Shown: positions 12,626 to 24,010, counted from the first letter of the stretch. The stretch: DNA of 64,000 nucleotides from Styela clava (GCF_964204865.1 NC_135263.1:17901426-17965425), one strand, 5' to 3'. Made by a program: numbers and translations. The notes: generated by a model from the sequence alone, not told the origin.

Positions 12626-13282
12626 ATGCAATCACCTCAGCCAGAATATGTTCAAGAAAAGTTATTGAAGAAAGAACTTGCTAAACCTAATAATAAAGAA
12701 AGTAGGAATGATGTCATCTCAGATCATTTGAAAGTTCCAAATCAACCAAGTACTTCTAAACTACTTAAGTTTTGTTTTAAAGCATCCAAAAGAAGTAGTG
12801 TTTCAAAACTTTCACATAACACTAAAGTATCATCTGGTATACGATATTCTCGCACACCTAGGCGTCCGTTCCACCCAGTGCATGATGTGAATATCATTGA
12901 GGGAATTGAACTGTTTGGAACCAACAAAAGAAAATGGAGAAAAATTCATGACACTTTTATATTTCCTCAATATAGAACCCCCAGTCACTTGAAAGATAGA
13001 TGGAGAACTTTATTGAAAACAAAAAAGGCGACAATTGTGGATAACGAAATAATATTCTCTGACGAGTACATCGCACTGTTGAAACACTTGAAGCCACAAT
13101 ACAAATCGAATTATGTGGAAAACTCAACGTCTAAAAATCCAGCTGACACGGCCTGTTTGGAAACTGGTACGAGTGTAAAAAAGAAAGATGATGAAAACAG
13201 TCTTGCATCAGTACAAACTGGAAATAAGAAGAAAGAATGGAGATTTTCTCATATCAAATCGTCTGAATCGACCAATCAGTAA
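12626..13282 (+). CDS. Myb/SANT protein with telobox-type DNA-binding domain
   Basis: This is a 218-residue protein in one uninterrupted ORF. An in-frame TGA lies upstream of ATG 12626, which supports the start. Residues about 79-131 form a Myb-like helix-turn-helix with Trp at 104 and 126; the usual first Trp is replaced by Phe82. The third helix reads SHLKDRWRTL (120-129). This matches the telobox pattern (LKDxWR) found in TRF-type telomere-repeat and related DNA-binding proteins, so binding to TTAGGG-like DNA is a family-based possibility that the sequence does not prove. The N-terminus (Lys/Glu/Asn-rich) and the C-terminus (Ser/Lys-rich) look disordered. No TRFH dimerisation domain is visible, so this is not a complete TRF1/2 orthologue. 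It is intronless and follows a hAT element directly. It could be a retrogene, a small telobox regulator or an old transposon-derived DNA-binding protein. Confidence 0.7.
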   Translation: MQSPQPEYVQEKLLKKELAKPNNKESRNDVISDHLKVPNQPSTSKLLKFCFKASKRSSVSKLSHNTKVSSGIRYSRTPRRPFHPVHDVNIIEGIELFGTNKRKWRKIHDTFIFPQYRTPSHLKDRWRTLLKTKKATIVDNEIIFSDEYIALLKHLKPQYKSNYVENSTSKNPADTACLETGTSVKKKDDENSLASVQTGNKKKEWRFSHIKSSESTNQ

Positions 13283-13540
13283 CATTTCTTTCAACAAAGT
13301 TATCCTAATTGATTCAAATTCGAAAATGAAACGAAAATATGTACATTGTGAGCATTTTCATAAAGTGGTACTTGTTCCAACAACAGAAAATTTAATTTAA
13401 TTGCAGAAATATTGGACATTGAAAAACTCACTGAGAATACTGTAGTTTTAGAAAAAATCAACTGATCGAAGTTAAGATGATTCGATAGTACTGTACATTC
13501 TTTACTCACCTTTAGGTAAATTGGTTAGCAGCAACAAAAA

Positions 13541-13751
13541 GGGTACTCCCGTAGTATGTGTACCAGATTTGGCAGATTAGGGTATAATTTTATTCCGATT
13601 TTACTTCTACTACGAGTTGGGGACTGTCTGCGTTAGCCAAGTGAATATATTCTTTTGGCCATAGGATTCAGTTCTTTAACACGACTTGATGTAGATGGGG
13701 CGAACAAAATTTGGTTACCTCCATATTGATACACATACTTCTGGAGCGCCC
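13541..13751. mobile_element. Foldback MITE (family B), diverged copy
   Basis: It begins GGGTACTCCCGTAGTATGTG and ends CACATACTTCTGGAGCGCCC, an imperfect inverted pair. Interior blocks (ataattttattccgatttta, acgagttggggact) match the better copies at 14464, 16661 and 59288. Confidence 0.7.
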
Positions 13752-13759
13752 AAATGAGT

Positions 13760-14456
13760 AGTTCTAGCTACGCACTTTACTATACCTGCACAGAGTGACA
13801 TCTTCTTCAATTACATTATCTTGTTTCCTTGTGTCTTTGCAAAATTTCGTTGATTTGTTCACCACATTATTAACCTTTCTTTCTCTTCACTTATAATATT
13901 TCATTTGTTCGTTTATTATTCTTTTTAACTAAGTAATTGATTTTATGCCTCGCCTTTTTTCGCATCTGATCTTATCATGTCTCCGTGATTGTCCGTGCGT
14001 ACTTTAAATATTTTTGATACTTTTGGGTGAGCGAACACGTGCTACTTCTTTAAACAAAACCTACCCATCTAAAATCTGTACGTTTAAAACCTTACCTGGG
14101 GTTTTGTTGGCTTTATCACTCATTCTATCGTCTATTAAGCTGATTTAGGTAGTCGAAATAAACTTACACCTCACTGTACTTATAAAACACGATCAAAAGT
14201 AACTTCTAACATATCGCGAGACGCCAATGTGTTTGTGTAGAATAGGGCCTTGTTCGCGGCGTAAATAAGAATCGTATAAAAATCACTAGGAGACTGAAAA
14301 TGTAGGCCGATTTTGTTATAATCACCGTGAGTGTATTCATTCGACAAACGCGACAGTTAATATAGCGATTATTATTAAAGACTTTGAAAGTAATTGATTT
14401 ATTTGAAGTCGAATTATTCTAGTGTTGACTCTCATCATCCTTACACTGTTTTTAAA
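13760..14456. other. Non-coding AT-rich spacer
   Basis: No ORF with protein-like features and no repeat partner is seen between the two family B MITEs. Confidence 0.35.
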
Positions 14457-14463
14457 GAATATT

Positions 14464-14692
14464 GGTACTCCCGAAGTATGTGAACCAAGATGGCGGACAC
14501 CGCAACTTAGTATGTGTACCAGGTTAGGCCATAATTTTATTCCGATTTTCCTTATTTTAGTTATATTACAAGTTCGGGGTCTAGCCAAGTGACTCCCGTA
14601 GTATTTGTACCTGAAATTATGGCCTACCCTAACCTGGTACACATACTACGTTCCAGTGTCCGCCATCTTGGTTCACATACTTCAGAAGTACC
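14464..14692. mobile_element. Foldback MITE (family B) with 7-bp flanking duplication
   Basis: The left arm starts GGTACTCCCGAAGTATGTG. The right arm ends CACATACTTCAGAAGTACC. Both arms contain an AAGATGGCGGACA / TGTCCGCCATCTT pair. The flanking GAATATT occurs at 14457-14463 and 14693-14699. The long arms make the unit nearly self-complementary. The overlapping ORFs at 14337-14642 (-) and 14589-14795 (+) are the two arms translated and are not genes. Confidence 0.82.
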
Positions 14693-14699
14693 GAATATT

Positions 14700-15112
14700 G
14701 TTACACACACTGTAAATTTTTGTCAAAGCGAGAGTTGTCGTTCATCTTCTATAACGCGTCTGCATTACATTGGTGTTGAACAAATTATCCGTTAAAATAT
14801 TAATAATGGTGTGATCTCGCATGGTCAAAATAATATTTTCTACAAAAAATCACGAGATATTTCATATAACACACTTTTATCTGTTCTCATGTTCCGAAAT
14901 TTACAAACGACCACGATTCCCGGGCTTGACTGGGTATTTTGTTTGTTTCAGTGATTTGCTTATCTTCTTATCTATGCGGAGATTAAAACGGATGTTTTCG
15001 TTGTTTGGCCTCTGTACACCGAAAACTCGAATGTTTTGTCTAATAATGACGTTTAATGTTGAATTCCTTGTCTACAGGGACACACTGATTGCAAGCGAGA
15101 CACGCTGGTTTA
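14700..15112. other. No supported gene; one isolated ORF
   Basis: An ORF at 14821-15138 (+) has hydrophobic stretches, but it runs into a dispersed repeat at its 3' end and has no supporting context. I do not call it. Confidence 0.35.
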
Positions 15113-15404
15113 TTACTTATCGATCTTTAGATCGGTAAGTATGTTGATAGGTATTTGTCTGTCTGTCTGTTAGATGCACGCGATATCTCACGAAGGCGTG
15201 GTTGAATCTGCCCCAAATTTTGCATGTGCATTCACTATATCTCGGATCAGGAGCCTATTGATTTTGGATGAATTATATCGTATAATTAGCGAGTTATTAA
15301 TTAATTAGTGATGGGACACGCGGTGTCACTATAGAGTCATGAATCGAAACCGCAGTTTCGATCGATAAGTCTCCGGTCTCCGACCGATATTCTCGTTTAG
15401 GTGT
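15113..15404. repeat. Dispersed repeat family C, long copy
   Basis: It starts with a short palindrome around tcgatctttagatcggtaag, then a (gtct)n block (TTTGTCTGTCTGTCTGTTAG), and ends CTCCGGTCTCCGACCGATAT. A second copy at 18085-18288 keeps both ends but lacks about 95 internal bases (from 'tatctcacgaaggcgtggtt' to 'gagcctatt'). Confidence 0.8.
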
Positions 15405-15699
15405 ATTGTCTATTCATCATTAAAAATTTGGCACTCGGCATCAACCTTTGGACGCTTTGCTAACATCCTTGATTGCCTGAAAATTTCAGAATACAAACGA
15501 CAGACCAGCTGATATTGACAACACGTCTTCTATTTCAGTGATATTCAATCGGTGTTCCGCGGAAGTGAAGGAGCACTTTATTTAATTCTAAGAAAAATAT
15601 GTTACGTGATAATATGCGTTTTCCCAGACACATGCTTCCCTTTTTATAACAAAGGCTAAAAAGCAAAATATAAAGGAAAAGGTAACGAATGAAATTTAT

Positions 15700-15893
15700 T
15701 CAGCCTCTCAGACACTATTGGCTAAATGGTGATTGATTGGTCATGCGTGAACTCACCACCCTACGGCGACAAGGAGTCCAGCAATCCTTTTGAACATAAT
15801 TTACACCACATGGGATTCGAACCTGTGCTGGGTAATCAAAGGTGCGATGGCGAGCATATTTCTAACGCTCAGCACGATGCATCACGTCGCCAT
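15700..15893 (-). mobile_element. Possible tRNA-derived SINE
   Basis: On the minus strand the sequence starts GGCGACGTGATGCATCGTGC and contains a good B-box, CAGGTTCGAATCCC, about 65 bases downstream, as in tRNA genes with a long variable arm (Ser/Leu type). A non-tRNA body follows. An A-box is present only approximately and no clean acceptor stem closes, so a functional tRNA is unlikely. No second copy was noticed in the window. Confidence 0.45.
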
Positions 15894-16369
15894 AATAGGT
15901 GATACCATAGTTTTATAGCGACAAAAATAGTTTCATAGCATAATACGGGGTTCGGAACCGCTTTTCTTTGAAATGTAAATGAAAGGCAGATTTCTGTATA
16001 TATCATGCATAGCAAATTTTAGACCCCCCAACACTCTTCAAAATCCACTTACCAGCCTCCTGCCGGGCCCACTATAGCTGTTACAGTCTAACTTGGCAAT
16101 TTGAACTATAAGAATGAAACAGATCCGGGGATAAAAATAACACTATGTTAAATCATAGTCTATATTGCATTCGAGACAAAGAATTCATTCTGAGGAGGTT
16201 GAGCTAATTTGGAGGCTATATACCAAATAATGAAAAGATTCTAATGAAGTGTAAAACTAGAAGAAATCATATTGATTGTATAATAAGCTATATACCTACT
16301 CATAGTGATATGGTCGAGACTCTAGGCTAGAGATATGGTAAACGAAGTGTAAATATGGATCGTTTTGTT
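15894..16369. other. No gene seen
   Basis: There are no ORFs of note. The stretch carries scattered AT-rich sequence with no repeat partner recognised. Confidence 0.35.
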
Positions 16370-16655
16370 ATTGGACACGAAATGGACTTATGAATCGTTT
16401 TCCTATTGTGTTGTTGTTGGTCTTGTTATTGGGTACGGAGTGGAACTGTGGATTGTTTCGTTATTATGTTGTTCTTGTTCTTTATGTTTATGACTTCTTC
16501 TTCCTATCGTTTAAAAATAATCGCCTTCTTATTTAATTACTGGACCAATTGCTTTGTATTTTTCGCTAGAAATCTTTAATTTTATATATTCCAAATATTT
16601 TTGTGATCTATACGGGACTTGTTTTTTGTGTGACATTTCCAGTATCGGTACCCTG
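16370..16655 (+). repeat. Dispersed repeat family A, copy 2
   Basis: This is the reverse orientation of copy 1: TTACTGGACCAATTGCTTTG, then a block around cgctagaaatctttaatttt. Upstream the sequence carries attatgttgttcttgttctt, complementary to the aac-rich block of copy 1. A MITE is inserted just downstream. Confidence 0.65.
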
Positions 16656-16660
16656 GATAG

Positions 16661-16896
16661 GGGGCTCCTGAAGTATGCGAACCAAGATGGCGGACATCGG
16701 AATGTAATATGTGTACTAGGTTAGGGTTAGGCCATAATTTTAGGTACAAATACTACGAGAGGCACTTGGCTAGTCTTCGAACTCATAGTAGGACTAAAAT
16801 AAGGGAAATTGGAATAAAATTATGGCCTAACCCTAACCTGTTACCCATGTTACGTTTCGATGTCCGCCATCTTGGTTCGCATACTTCAGGAGCACC
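16661..16896. mobile_element. Foldback MITE (family B) with perfect 8-bp TSD
   Basis: The left arm starts GGGGCTCCTGAAGTATGCG and the right arm ends CGCATACTTCAGGAGCACC. CTGGATAG flanks both sides (16653-16660 and 16897-16904). An 8-bp duplication points to hAT-type mobilisation for this family. Overlapping ORFs at 16709-17065 and 16783-17022 are arm translations. Confidence 0.87.
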
Positions 16897-16904
16897 CTGG
16901 ATAG

Positions 16905-17340
16905 TCGAGTTGTCATTGATGAGTTGTCCTCTTCCTAATATGGCTACTGGTAAGGTACCGCATATGATTTTCGGGGAATTGATGCTAAAATATTTTGTTT
17001 TATATTTGAGCGTAGCTCTCATGTCCTTGTTTTATCGTATTTTTCTTCCTAGCGTCATGAAATAGTCGCCTTTCTCTTTAATTGCTGGACTAATTGCTTT
17101 GGAGTTTTCAGTGGTTAAAGATTGTATTCTTTGCTGGTAGTTATTTTAAATTTTTCTGTGGGCTCTATGGGACTCGTTTTTTGTGTGCCACAACGTCATT
17201 GAAAATTGCGCGCCTTGTGGCGATTCCGCGTTTGCGGTAGTTGTGAGGATTGCGGGAACGGTACTGTGACAGATTGCTACTTCGTTTTGGCCTTCAGTGT
17301 CCATATATTTGAGCATCGCTCTCTTGTTAAACTTAGTTAT
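16905..17340 (+). repeat. Dispersed repeat family A, copy 3
   Basis: It repeats the copy 2 blocks: TTGCTGGACTAATTGCTTTG, then 'ttttcagtggttaaagat'. Around 17300 it carries tccatatatttgagcat and gctctcttgtt, the complement of the copy 1 start. The ORF at 17206-17406 lies inside and is not called. Confidence 0.6.
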
Positions 17341-18084
17341 GTACGCCGTGAAACACGTTTTGGCAGATTGACTTCGTTTGACATGAACTTTTGTGCTAAG
17401 TTTTAGTAAAATCTTACCAAAATAACCAAATTATTCCTATATAATAGCATATTTATACACATCTTTTAGACGTGTGAAATAAGCAGGAAGGAGAATGTCA
17501 TATTCATGTTGATCCGATGATTTGTAATTTTTGAAATGTGATTTCCGACAGCAGTAAAATTTCATACTGATATAACAGCAGGATCATGGGAACACGGCAC
17601 GAGAAATGAACCTGCTTTGGAATGTAAACAAACTATGATGAACTATTTTTATTCTTTGAAAATTTAAAATGCGTTCCAGTCTGCTAAAATATCAATAATT
17701 TTGCGACAACTTCTCATCTAGTCCAGTCCACATTGCGCTGTGTTTTCTTGTTTCCTATCTTTTACTAAGATTTTCTGTTAGCTTTTTATATGAACAGTGA
17801 GAAAATTACATTACTTCATTATAAATAATTCATGAATCTTGCAGCACGCTAACACAAATATATATATATATATTTTTACAACGTTTCATCTGACCGACGT
17901 CAGACTTCTTCAGACAAATAATTTAACTGCAACAAGAAGGGCATTTGCATGCATATTTAAGCAATGAGTATCACATCATTGGAGTTACGCATATTATTAA
18001 ATTTATAAAAGCATCAATTGACGAATATTAATTAGCCGTGGGAGACTATGATATAAAGTTATTAATGAGTTTTTTTGTTTGTTA
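17341..18084. other. No gene seen; short (TA)n tract near 17860
   Basis: The stretch is AT-rich with an (at)n run at about 17858-17875. No splice-supported ORF or repeat partner was found. Confidence 0.35.
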
Positions 18085-18288
18085 CTAATCGATCTTGATC
18101 GGTCAGTATGTTGATAGGTATTTGTCTGTCTGTCTGTTAGATGCACGCGATTTTGGATGAATTATGTCGTATAATTAGCGAGTTTTTACCTAATTAGTGA
18201 TGAGACACGCGGTGTCACTATAGAGTCATGAATTGAAACCGCAGTTTCGATTGATAAGTCGTCGGTCTCCGACCGATATTCTCGTTTC
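18085..18288. repeat. Dispersed repeat family C, internally deleted copy
   Basis: It has the same ends as 15113-15404, with the internal segment missing. It retains TTTGTCTGTCTGTCTGTTAG and GGTCTCCGACCGATATTCTC. Confidence 0.8.
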
Positions 18289-19299
18289 ATGTTTGGGTAT
18301 GTTCGCGGACTAAAGTGTCAGTTTTTATATTGTGTGTATATATATATTTTTATGTTTGTGAACAGTTATGTTGACCCTTGTCAATCACTCGTTTTAGCAA
18401 AACGAGTTGAACAATCCACAACATTCTTCGGGTAGAGACTCCTCTCACTTCATGCAGTCATATGTGCTTGTAGTTGTTTGTGTGTTTTGTGTGACAAGAT
18501 ATAGTAACTTAGTAAAGAAAACGCATACCGGTATCGTTTCATTATATTCTGTTCCATTCTATTCGAGTCTGCAGCAGAAGTTTTATTCCAAGTTTTCTTT
18601 TCAGTATTTTACAACTAGAGATGGTTTGTTTGTCTTGAGTATTTTTGTACGGGTACGGTACCGTAACTGTTTCGTAATTTTTCTATCTCGACTTATTGCA
18701 TATGAAAAAACGAAAACCTCGAATTTTATTGCTGAAAATAGACTTCGTCTTATTTGCCAGATCTGCAGATTGACTTACCGTACCCGTATTAGGCGAATAA
18801 TAGGGCACGGTATTCAGAAATGGAAATCCCCAGCACATCCAAACAGTCATGTGACGTATGAGCATGACGTAAGGTAATTGTTTTATTTACAAGGAGAAAA
18901 TTATCAAAAATAGGCCTATTTGTCTCGTGACCTTGGGCTGGGAAACTAAATAATGACTGAATGATGAGATTGCCAAGTCTAAATAGTTTAGTACATTAGT
19001 GTCAGTTTTTGGCTTAGAAAGTAGGGATTTTTAAAGTGAATCTAATAGACTATATTTAAGTCTGATAATTCAAATTTTCGATTTTAGGAATAAATTCAAT
19101 AGTCCAGTTCAGGTATTTTGTAGTCCCACAGAAATAATACAAATGACTTCATTTAATTTCTAAAAACTGTAAAAAGTCTGAAAGTAGAGAATGAAATTGT
19201 TTGTAACAGAAATAATAGTTTCAATTATATAATTTTTTGATAAATTTTTTTTTTTTAAATTTCTCTTAAGCTAAATTTGCTGACCTTTGATGGCGTAGT
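18289..19299. other. No supported gene; isolated 156-codon ORF
   Basis: An ORF at 18407-18877 (+) starts just after repeat C. Its predicted protein has irregular composition, no domain and no flanking splice sites. I treat it as chance until a homologue is shown. Confidence 0.35.
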
Positions 19300-19645
19300 T
19301 AGAGCTGGCCATTTCAAGTCGAATGTTCAAATCAGTTCAGGCGAAAATTTCGGATCGCGGTTATTTTTTTTGCATTAAAACCATATTTTTTGATGCAGTT
19401 CTGAGATATGACTCTTGACATATTCTTTCTAATGAGTTATTGATAAAACATGTTTTTTCATTGTGTGTGAATGCTCAGCGAACTGTCTGAGTGATGGATT
19501 CTATGTTTTCAGCAATTCATGTGTTGAATGGACCCATTAGAATAAACAAGTCACATACACTTACATCCCAAGTATTCAAGATTCAATTTGAAATATTATT
19601 GGATTTGATTCTGATATTATGAGTATTCGAAAATGCCCAGCCCGG
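19300..19645. mobile_element. Probable MITE with GGGCTGGGCA-type ends
   Basis: The left end is TAGAGCTGGCCATTTCAAGTC. The reverse complement of the right end is CCCGGGCTGGGCATTTTCG. The inverted match is imperfect but extends into gaatgtt/gaatact. No clear target duplication is visible. Confidence 0.45.
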
Positions 19646-21490
19646 GCCATAGTGCACATCTCAACACTGGGTAATAGCAATCACTTGACTTGAAATTTAA
19701 TGTTTCATCTCTGTTTAAGTGAAATTTATTGGTCAATCTTAAATTATTTCTATCGGCAGTGTATTTTTTTTGTCAAATTTGATAAAAATAATCTAATTGT
19801 CGGATTTGCATAAGTCTCAAATAGATAGATGTCTCATGTAGATGTTTTTAAACCATATTTAGTTTTTTTCATTACAGTATAGCCTACACCTATAAACCAT
19901 ATTCATAATTATGTTCGTTTTCATCAGTCTCCTAATCAATTTTAATGTTCTTGTTTAGTGTTCATACATAAGTTGTCTTCTATCTGCATGACAAGCCTAG
20001 GTCCGTGACTGTAGTTGGCGTATTTTTCGAAAGTATGTGAGATTTAATATCATACAATAATGTGAAGCCAATTCTTACCTACATCAGATAAGTCCACATA
20101 TTCAGATCATTATATTTATGTAAACTCCAAATAACCTAAATAGGAAACAAAATGATCAAATTTTTCATATGGCCCAACCGCCACCATTTATTATTAACTG
20201 ATGTCATTCTGATACCTATAGCCTATTGTCTGTTAGTAACACTAGGTATGTACGATTAAATTATAAACAGAAAAATTTGTACCACTTTTCTATTGTGCTA
20301 GGTATATTACTCACATCTCGATTTGGAAGGATTTTTTTTGTGAGTTCATATCCAAATACGAAAAATGGATTGATTCATACATTGTCTATAATAGTATTTG
20401 TAAGCGATATTTTAAACCAATCTTAATTGTTCTGATTGTGTGGTTATTCACAAAAATGACCATTTCAAAAAATAACTCAAGTAGTTTCGGGGTTGAATAC
20501 AGAGCAGTACTAAGTGAATAACAAAAAACAACTGACTTCTAAATTTTGGTTGATGCTCATTACCATTTCATATATTAACATCATTTATTTATTCATTATA
20601 ATAACATAATTCAGAATAGTCAATTGAATATTGTAAACTCGATAAGTGATAGAAAATGCTCATGTTTGCTGCATAATATGACCCAATACACGTTGGTTGG
20701 TATTTGTGTTGTGAAATCTACTTGCAATATATTATCTGTACACATAAATTATTTATATCACCATACTAACATAATCGATGAGGTTCATTCAATTGAATTA
20801 TTGTAAACTCAATAGGCTCAATGGCAAATAGCACCTTCCAAATTTTTTATTTTCCTCAATCGATTATCTTAGTTTTTGTGTGTTTAATTTTTGAATTTTC
20901 ATCTGATTCAAAAAGAACACTGTATAAAATTTAGGCAATTTCTCATATTCTTTTTTTCGTTCAGTGTCTAGATTGTTTTAGCTTTTATTATTTTATGTGT
21001 GAAATATTTGTCCTCTATAAAGTCAATCACACGCACTATCCTTTGTGGACATTCCTTTTGTGTTTCAAAATATTGTCCTAATTATATATGATGTCATTCA
21101 AAGGTATTCATGCCCAGATGAGCTTTTAGCGTTGCCATCAATTAACATCGTCGCTTGGAATCGCATTTCGAGCCATCGGTGCTTGGCGTGACAACCGACC
21201 TCTTTGTCTGACATTTGTAGTCGTGTATACGGCACTTGTTGACATTTAGTATCAATGATTTTAATAGCCCTCAATTTTGTTTATTCGTGACTTTTGATGC
21301 TCATTTAGATGGAACATTAAGAGCGATAGTTTATATTTGCTCATAAAATTTACTCGTATCACTTTGTTGGGTGAGAAGTTGAGAACCGACGACGATGATG
21401 TATTAACCTAATTAGATTGCGATTTATCGGCAGTTTACTGAACGATGTGAAGGGATAGCTGACTGTATATTCATATGAAGCTCTAGCGGT
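19646..21490. other. Spacer upstream of the ZIP gene
   Basis: The stretch is AT-rich. A ~33-bp motif (tcaattgaatattgtaaact and the following ca/gata) occurs at 20618 and again at 20788. No gene or TATA box can be fixed. The 5' untranslated region and promoter of the ZIP gene should lie in the last few hundred bases. Confidence 0.4.
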
Positions 21491-21498
21491 CGCAAGAA

Positions 21499-22686
21499 AT
21501 GGATACTTTTGTAGTTAAACTTCTTTCAGCGTCCTTGCTATGGATAATTAGTCTATGTTTTGGAGTTGCTTTGCCGTATTTGCTGTGGAAAATTTCTTCT
21601 AATAACCAAAGAAAAGACTTTGAAAATTCTGACGAAGGAAGTGACCAAGATGCAAACGAATCGGAAAATTTGATAGTTTATGGAAATATTAATCGATGCC
21701 ACAGCCCCACAGGCCGATGGAACCGTGTTGCGTCATGGATAAGAGTGAAGTTCACAAGCGGAAGTTTTTTTAGTCTGGTAAACTGCCTATGCGGTGGTGT
21801 GTTTTTGGGAGTCAGTTTGCTAGACCTCATGCCGCAATCCAGAGCCGCTGTTACGGCAGTCTTGGAACAATCCAAAACTGTGACCAGCTATCCCGTGGCA
21901 GAGTTCATTGTGTCACTCGGACTTCTGTTAGTCATGATAATTGAAAATGTGGTAACGGAGTTCATTCCATCGAACAATTCTCGGACGTCTTCATATTCAT
22001 CTGAACGTGACTCAAGAACGAGGGTAGAGGAAGAACATGTAATAGGATCAGACCTAGAACTTAGTGTTTCTTCATATCGCATGTATGTACTTGTAGTTAC
22101 ACTGTCTCTTCATTCCATATTTGAAGGTTTGGCCATTGGTTTACAGAAAGAAATTTCTACTCTTATTCAGCTATTAATAGCGATATGTGTACACAAAGCT
22201 GTACTGAGTTTTGGCATAGGGTTGCCTTTATTCGAGACTTTAGGTCGCGTGGGTAAACTTCACACCGCTATGATATGTTCCATAATATTTTGTACTGCTT
22301 CACCTCTGGGTTGTTTTGCTGGGGCTTTTGTATCTACGGACAGGTTCAACTCCTCGCCCGGCGCCTCGATAGCCAGCGCGTTACTACAGTGCTTAGCGAC
22401 CGGTACCTTTTTATACGTTACTTTTGTAGAGGTCATACCTCGAGAATTTTCGCACCATGCCAAACACGGCTCAAAATCAAAGCATCCGCCTAGAAAAAGA
22501 AATGATTTAGCAGGAGACAGCAATGATTCTGCCCTAGCTGGCCACAGCGATGATTTGGCTGAAGTTAGCATCTCTAATTCGCGGAGATCAAGCGTTTCTA
22601 AAACGCAAACTAAAAAGTCGCAGGTCCTAAAATTGCTTGCCTTATTAATAGGATTTGCTATTGCATCATCTTTACAATTTTTATGA
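21499..22686 (+). CDS. ZIP-family (SLC39A1/2/3-like) zinc/iron transporter
   Basis: This is a 395-residue membrane protein in a single exon. Hydrophobic segments lie at about 5-29, 90-111, 133-153, 195-215, 222-243, 256-278, 289-313 and 376-394: eight, as in ZIP proteins. TM4 carries the family signature HSIFEGLAIG (205-214), whose His and Glu line the metal site. TM5 carries VHK (231-233), as in the ZIP I/II subfamily, rather than the HExxH of the LIV-1 type. TM7 ends TFLYVTFVEVIP, also typical. The TM3-TM4 loop is Ser/Arg/Glu-rich with only one His. A His/Lys-rich loop (HHAKHGSKSKH, 319-329) instead lies between TM7 and TM8, where it may bind metal. The family role is to bring Zn2+, or a similar divalent metal, into the cytosol across the plasma or vesicle membrane. 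The start at 21499 gives TM1 directly. The lack of introns suggests a retrocopy or secondary intron loss, yet the frame is intact. Confidence 0.92.
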   Translation: MDTFVVKLLSASLLWIISLCFGVALPYLLWKISSNNQRKDFENSDEGSDQDANESENLIVYGNINRCHSPTGRWNRVASWIRVKFTSGSFFSLVNCLCGGVFLGVSLLDLMPQSRAAVTAVLEQSKTVTSYPVAEFIVSLGLLLVMIIENVVTEFIPSNNSRTSSYSSERDSRTRVEEEHVIGSDLELSVSSYRMYVLVVTLSLHSIFEGLAIGLQKEISTLIQLLIAICVHKAVLSFGIGLPLFETLGRVGKLHTAMICSIIFCTASPLGCFAGAFVSTDRFNSSPGASIASALLQCLATGTFLYVTFVEVIPREFSHHAKHGSKSKHPPRKRNDLAGDSNDSALAGHSDDLAEVSISNSRRSSVSKTQTKKSQVLKLLALLIGFAIASSLQFL

Positions 22687-22689
22687 CAA

Positions 22690-24010
22690 GATTTCGACAC
22701 CACAAAACTTTTTGACTACACAATGTGATCATATTATTATTACGTACTTTTATCGACCTATATAACTGTGTATGTACGATTGACTGTTATTTCTTCATTT
22801 TCGATATACTGTATTTGATATATGGCTTCGGTAACTTTTCACCGTGTATGTTATGATACGAAATAGTGCCTGATTATGCGTGTTGATGGGTCATAGTTGA
22901 ATTTAACCTTTTTATTGCCACATTCTTTATACACACTGATAGAATATTGCAATGGCTTTAAATTCAAAGCTCTTTTTTGATAAATTGTGGCGCATGGTAA
23001 AGATTTCCAAACTTTGTTTGATTTCGACCAGGTAAAGCGTTGTTATTCATCTAATGTTTTTTCTCCAATTCTCTAACAATTGTAGCAACATTTTGTATTC
23101 AAATTAAATTACGAAGAAAGCACCTTTCATTAACATATGCAATTTTATTAGTAATATCATAGAATCTGTACCAAGATTATTATATATGTAATTTTATGTT
23201 GAAATTTATTCACTGTTTTGCATTTAGGGTAAAATCTTTCATTATAACTGCATATTATGGAATCTGATCAATAAGATGTTATATAAACTCTCTATGAATG
23301 TATTGAGCAAAGAGTAGTTATAGCCTCATATTCCCCAGAAGGAATAAATAATTTATACTTCACCTTGGGTAATCGTCTAATATTTTTCTAACAGTGAAAC
23401 TCAATTGTACGTTCATGTCATGGAATTTGTGAAAGGGCCTTCACATAACAAGTTTTTATATGTGAATGATTCACTCTGATATTTTATTACAGTTCATTTG
23501 GACATTTCTATCTATTTTTTCAAATGGTAATTTCATAGGATGTGCCCGTTGGGAGGTGGTAGTTCATGTAATGACTATTATTTAATGGCATAGAATAGTT
23601 GCCTTTGTTGTTACTCATTGATGCCGACGGACTGGTGATTCTTGATTTTAGATATTTCCTCAACTGACGAACCAACTATCAAACTGGAACGAATGTTTGA
23701 GGAGTTGTTATATTTCTATAAATTTATAACCAGTTCAAAAATTGTCAACCAATTCCGTGCAATAAATGCCATAGTTTTGAAGGGTATAATTAGTTTTATT
23801 GCTTGTTGATTTATCGATCGGTAGCGCTCGGTGCGTCTGCCAACTGATATTAAGCATAGCGCTTGTGGAAAAATATGACATACAGTTGTTCTCGGGTGCG
23901 GGTGAGCCTAGGGAAGTGGGTTAACAACGAGATTGATTGGTCAAGTCAAGGTTTCATCGTAGAAGATTGAACACATATCTTAAGTTAATGTTTCATGGAA
24001 TTGTTTTGTT
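22690..24010. other. 3' flank of the ZIP gene and spacer
   Basis: AT-rich sequence with several candidate poly(A) signals; AATAAA occurs at about 23343 (ggaataaataat). No further gene is supported. Confidence 0.4.

Noticed and set aside
14337..14795. ORFs over family B MITE arms (14337-14642, 14589-14795, 16709-17065)
   Set aside because: Similar peptides recur wherever a MITE copy lies; they are translations of inverted arms.
14464..16896. Interstitial telomere from GGTTAGGGTTAGG
   Set aside because: Only two units occur, always at the same place inside foldback MITE arms. They are part of the MITE and not a telomeric tract.
18407..18877. 156-codon ORF as a gene
   Set aside because: No domain, no splice context, irregular composition; it starts at the edge of a dispersed repeat.
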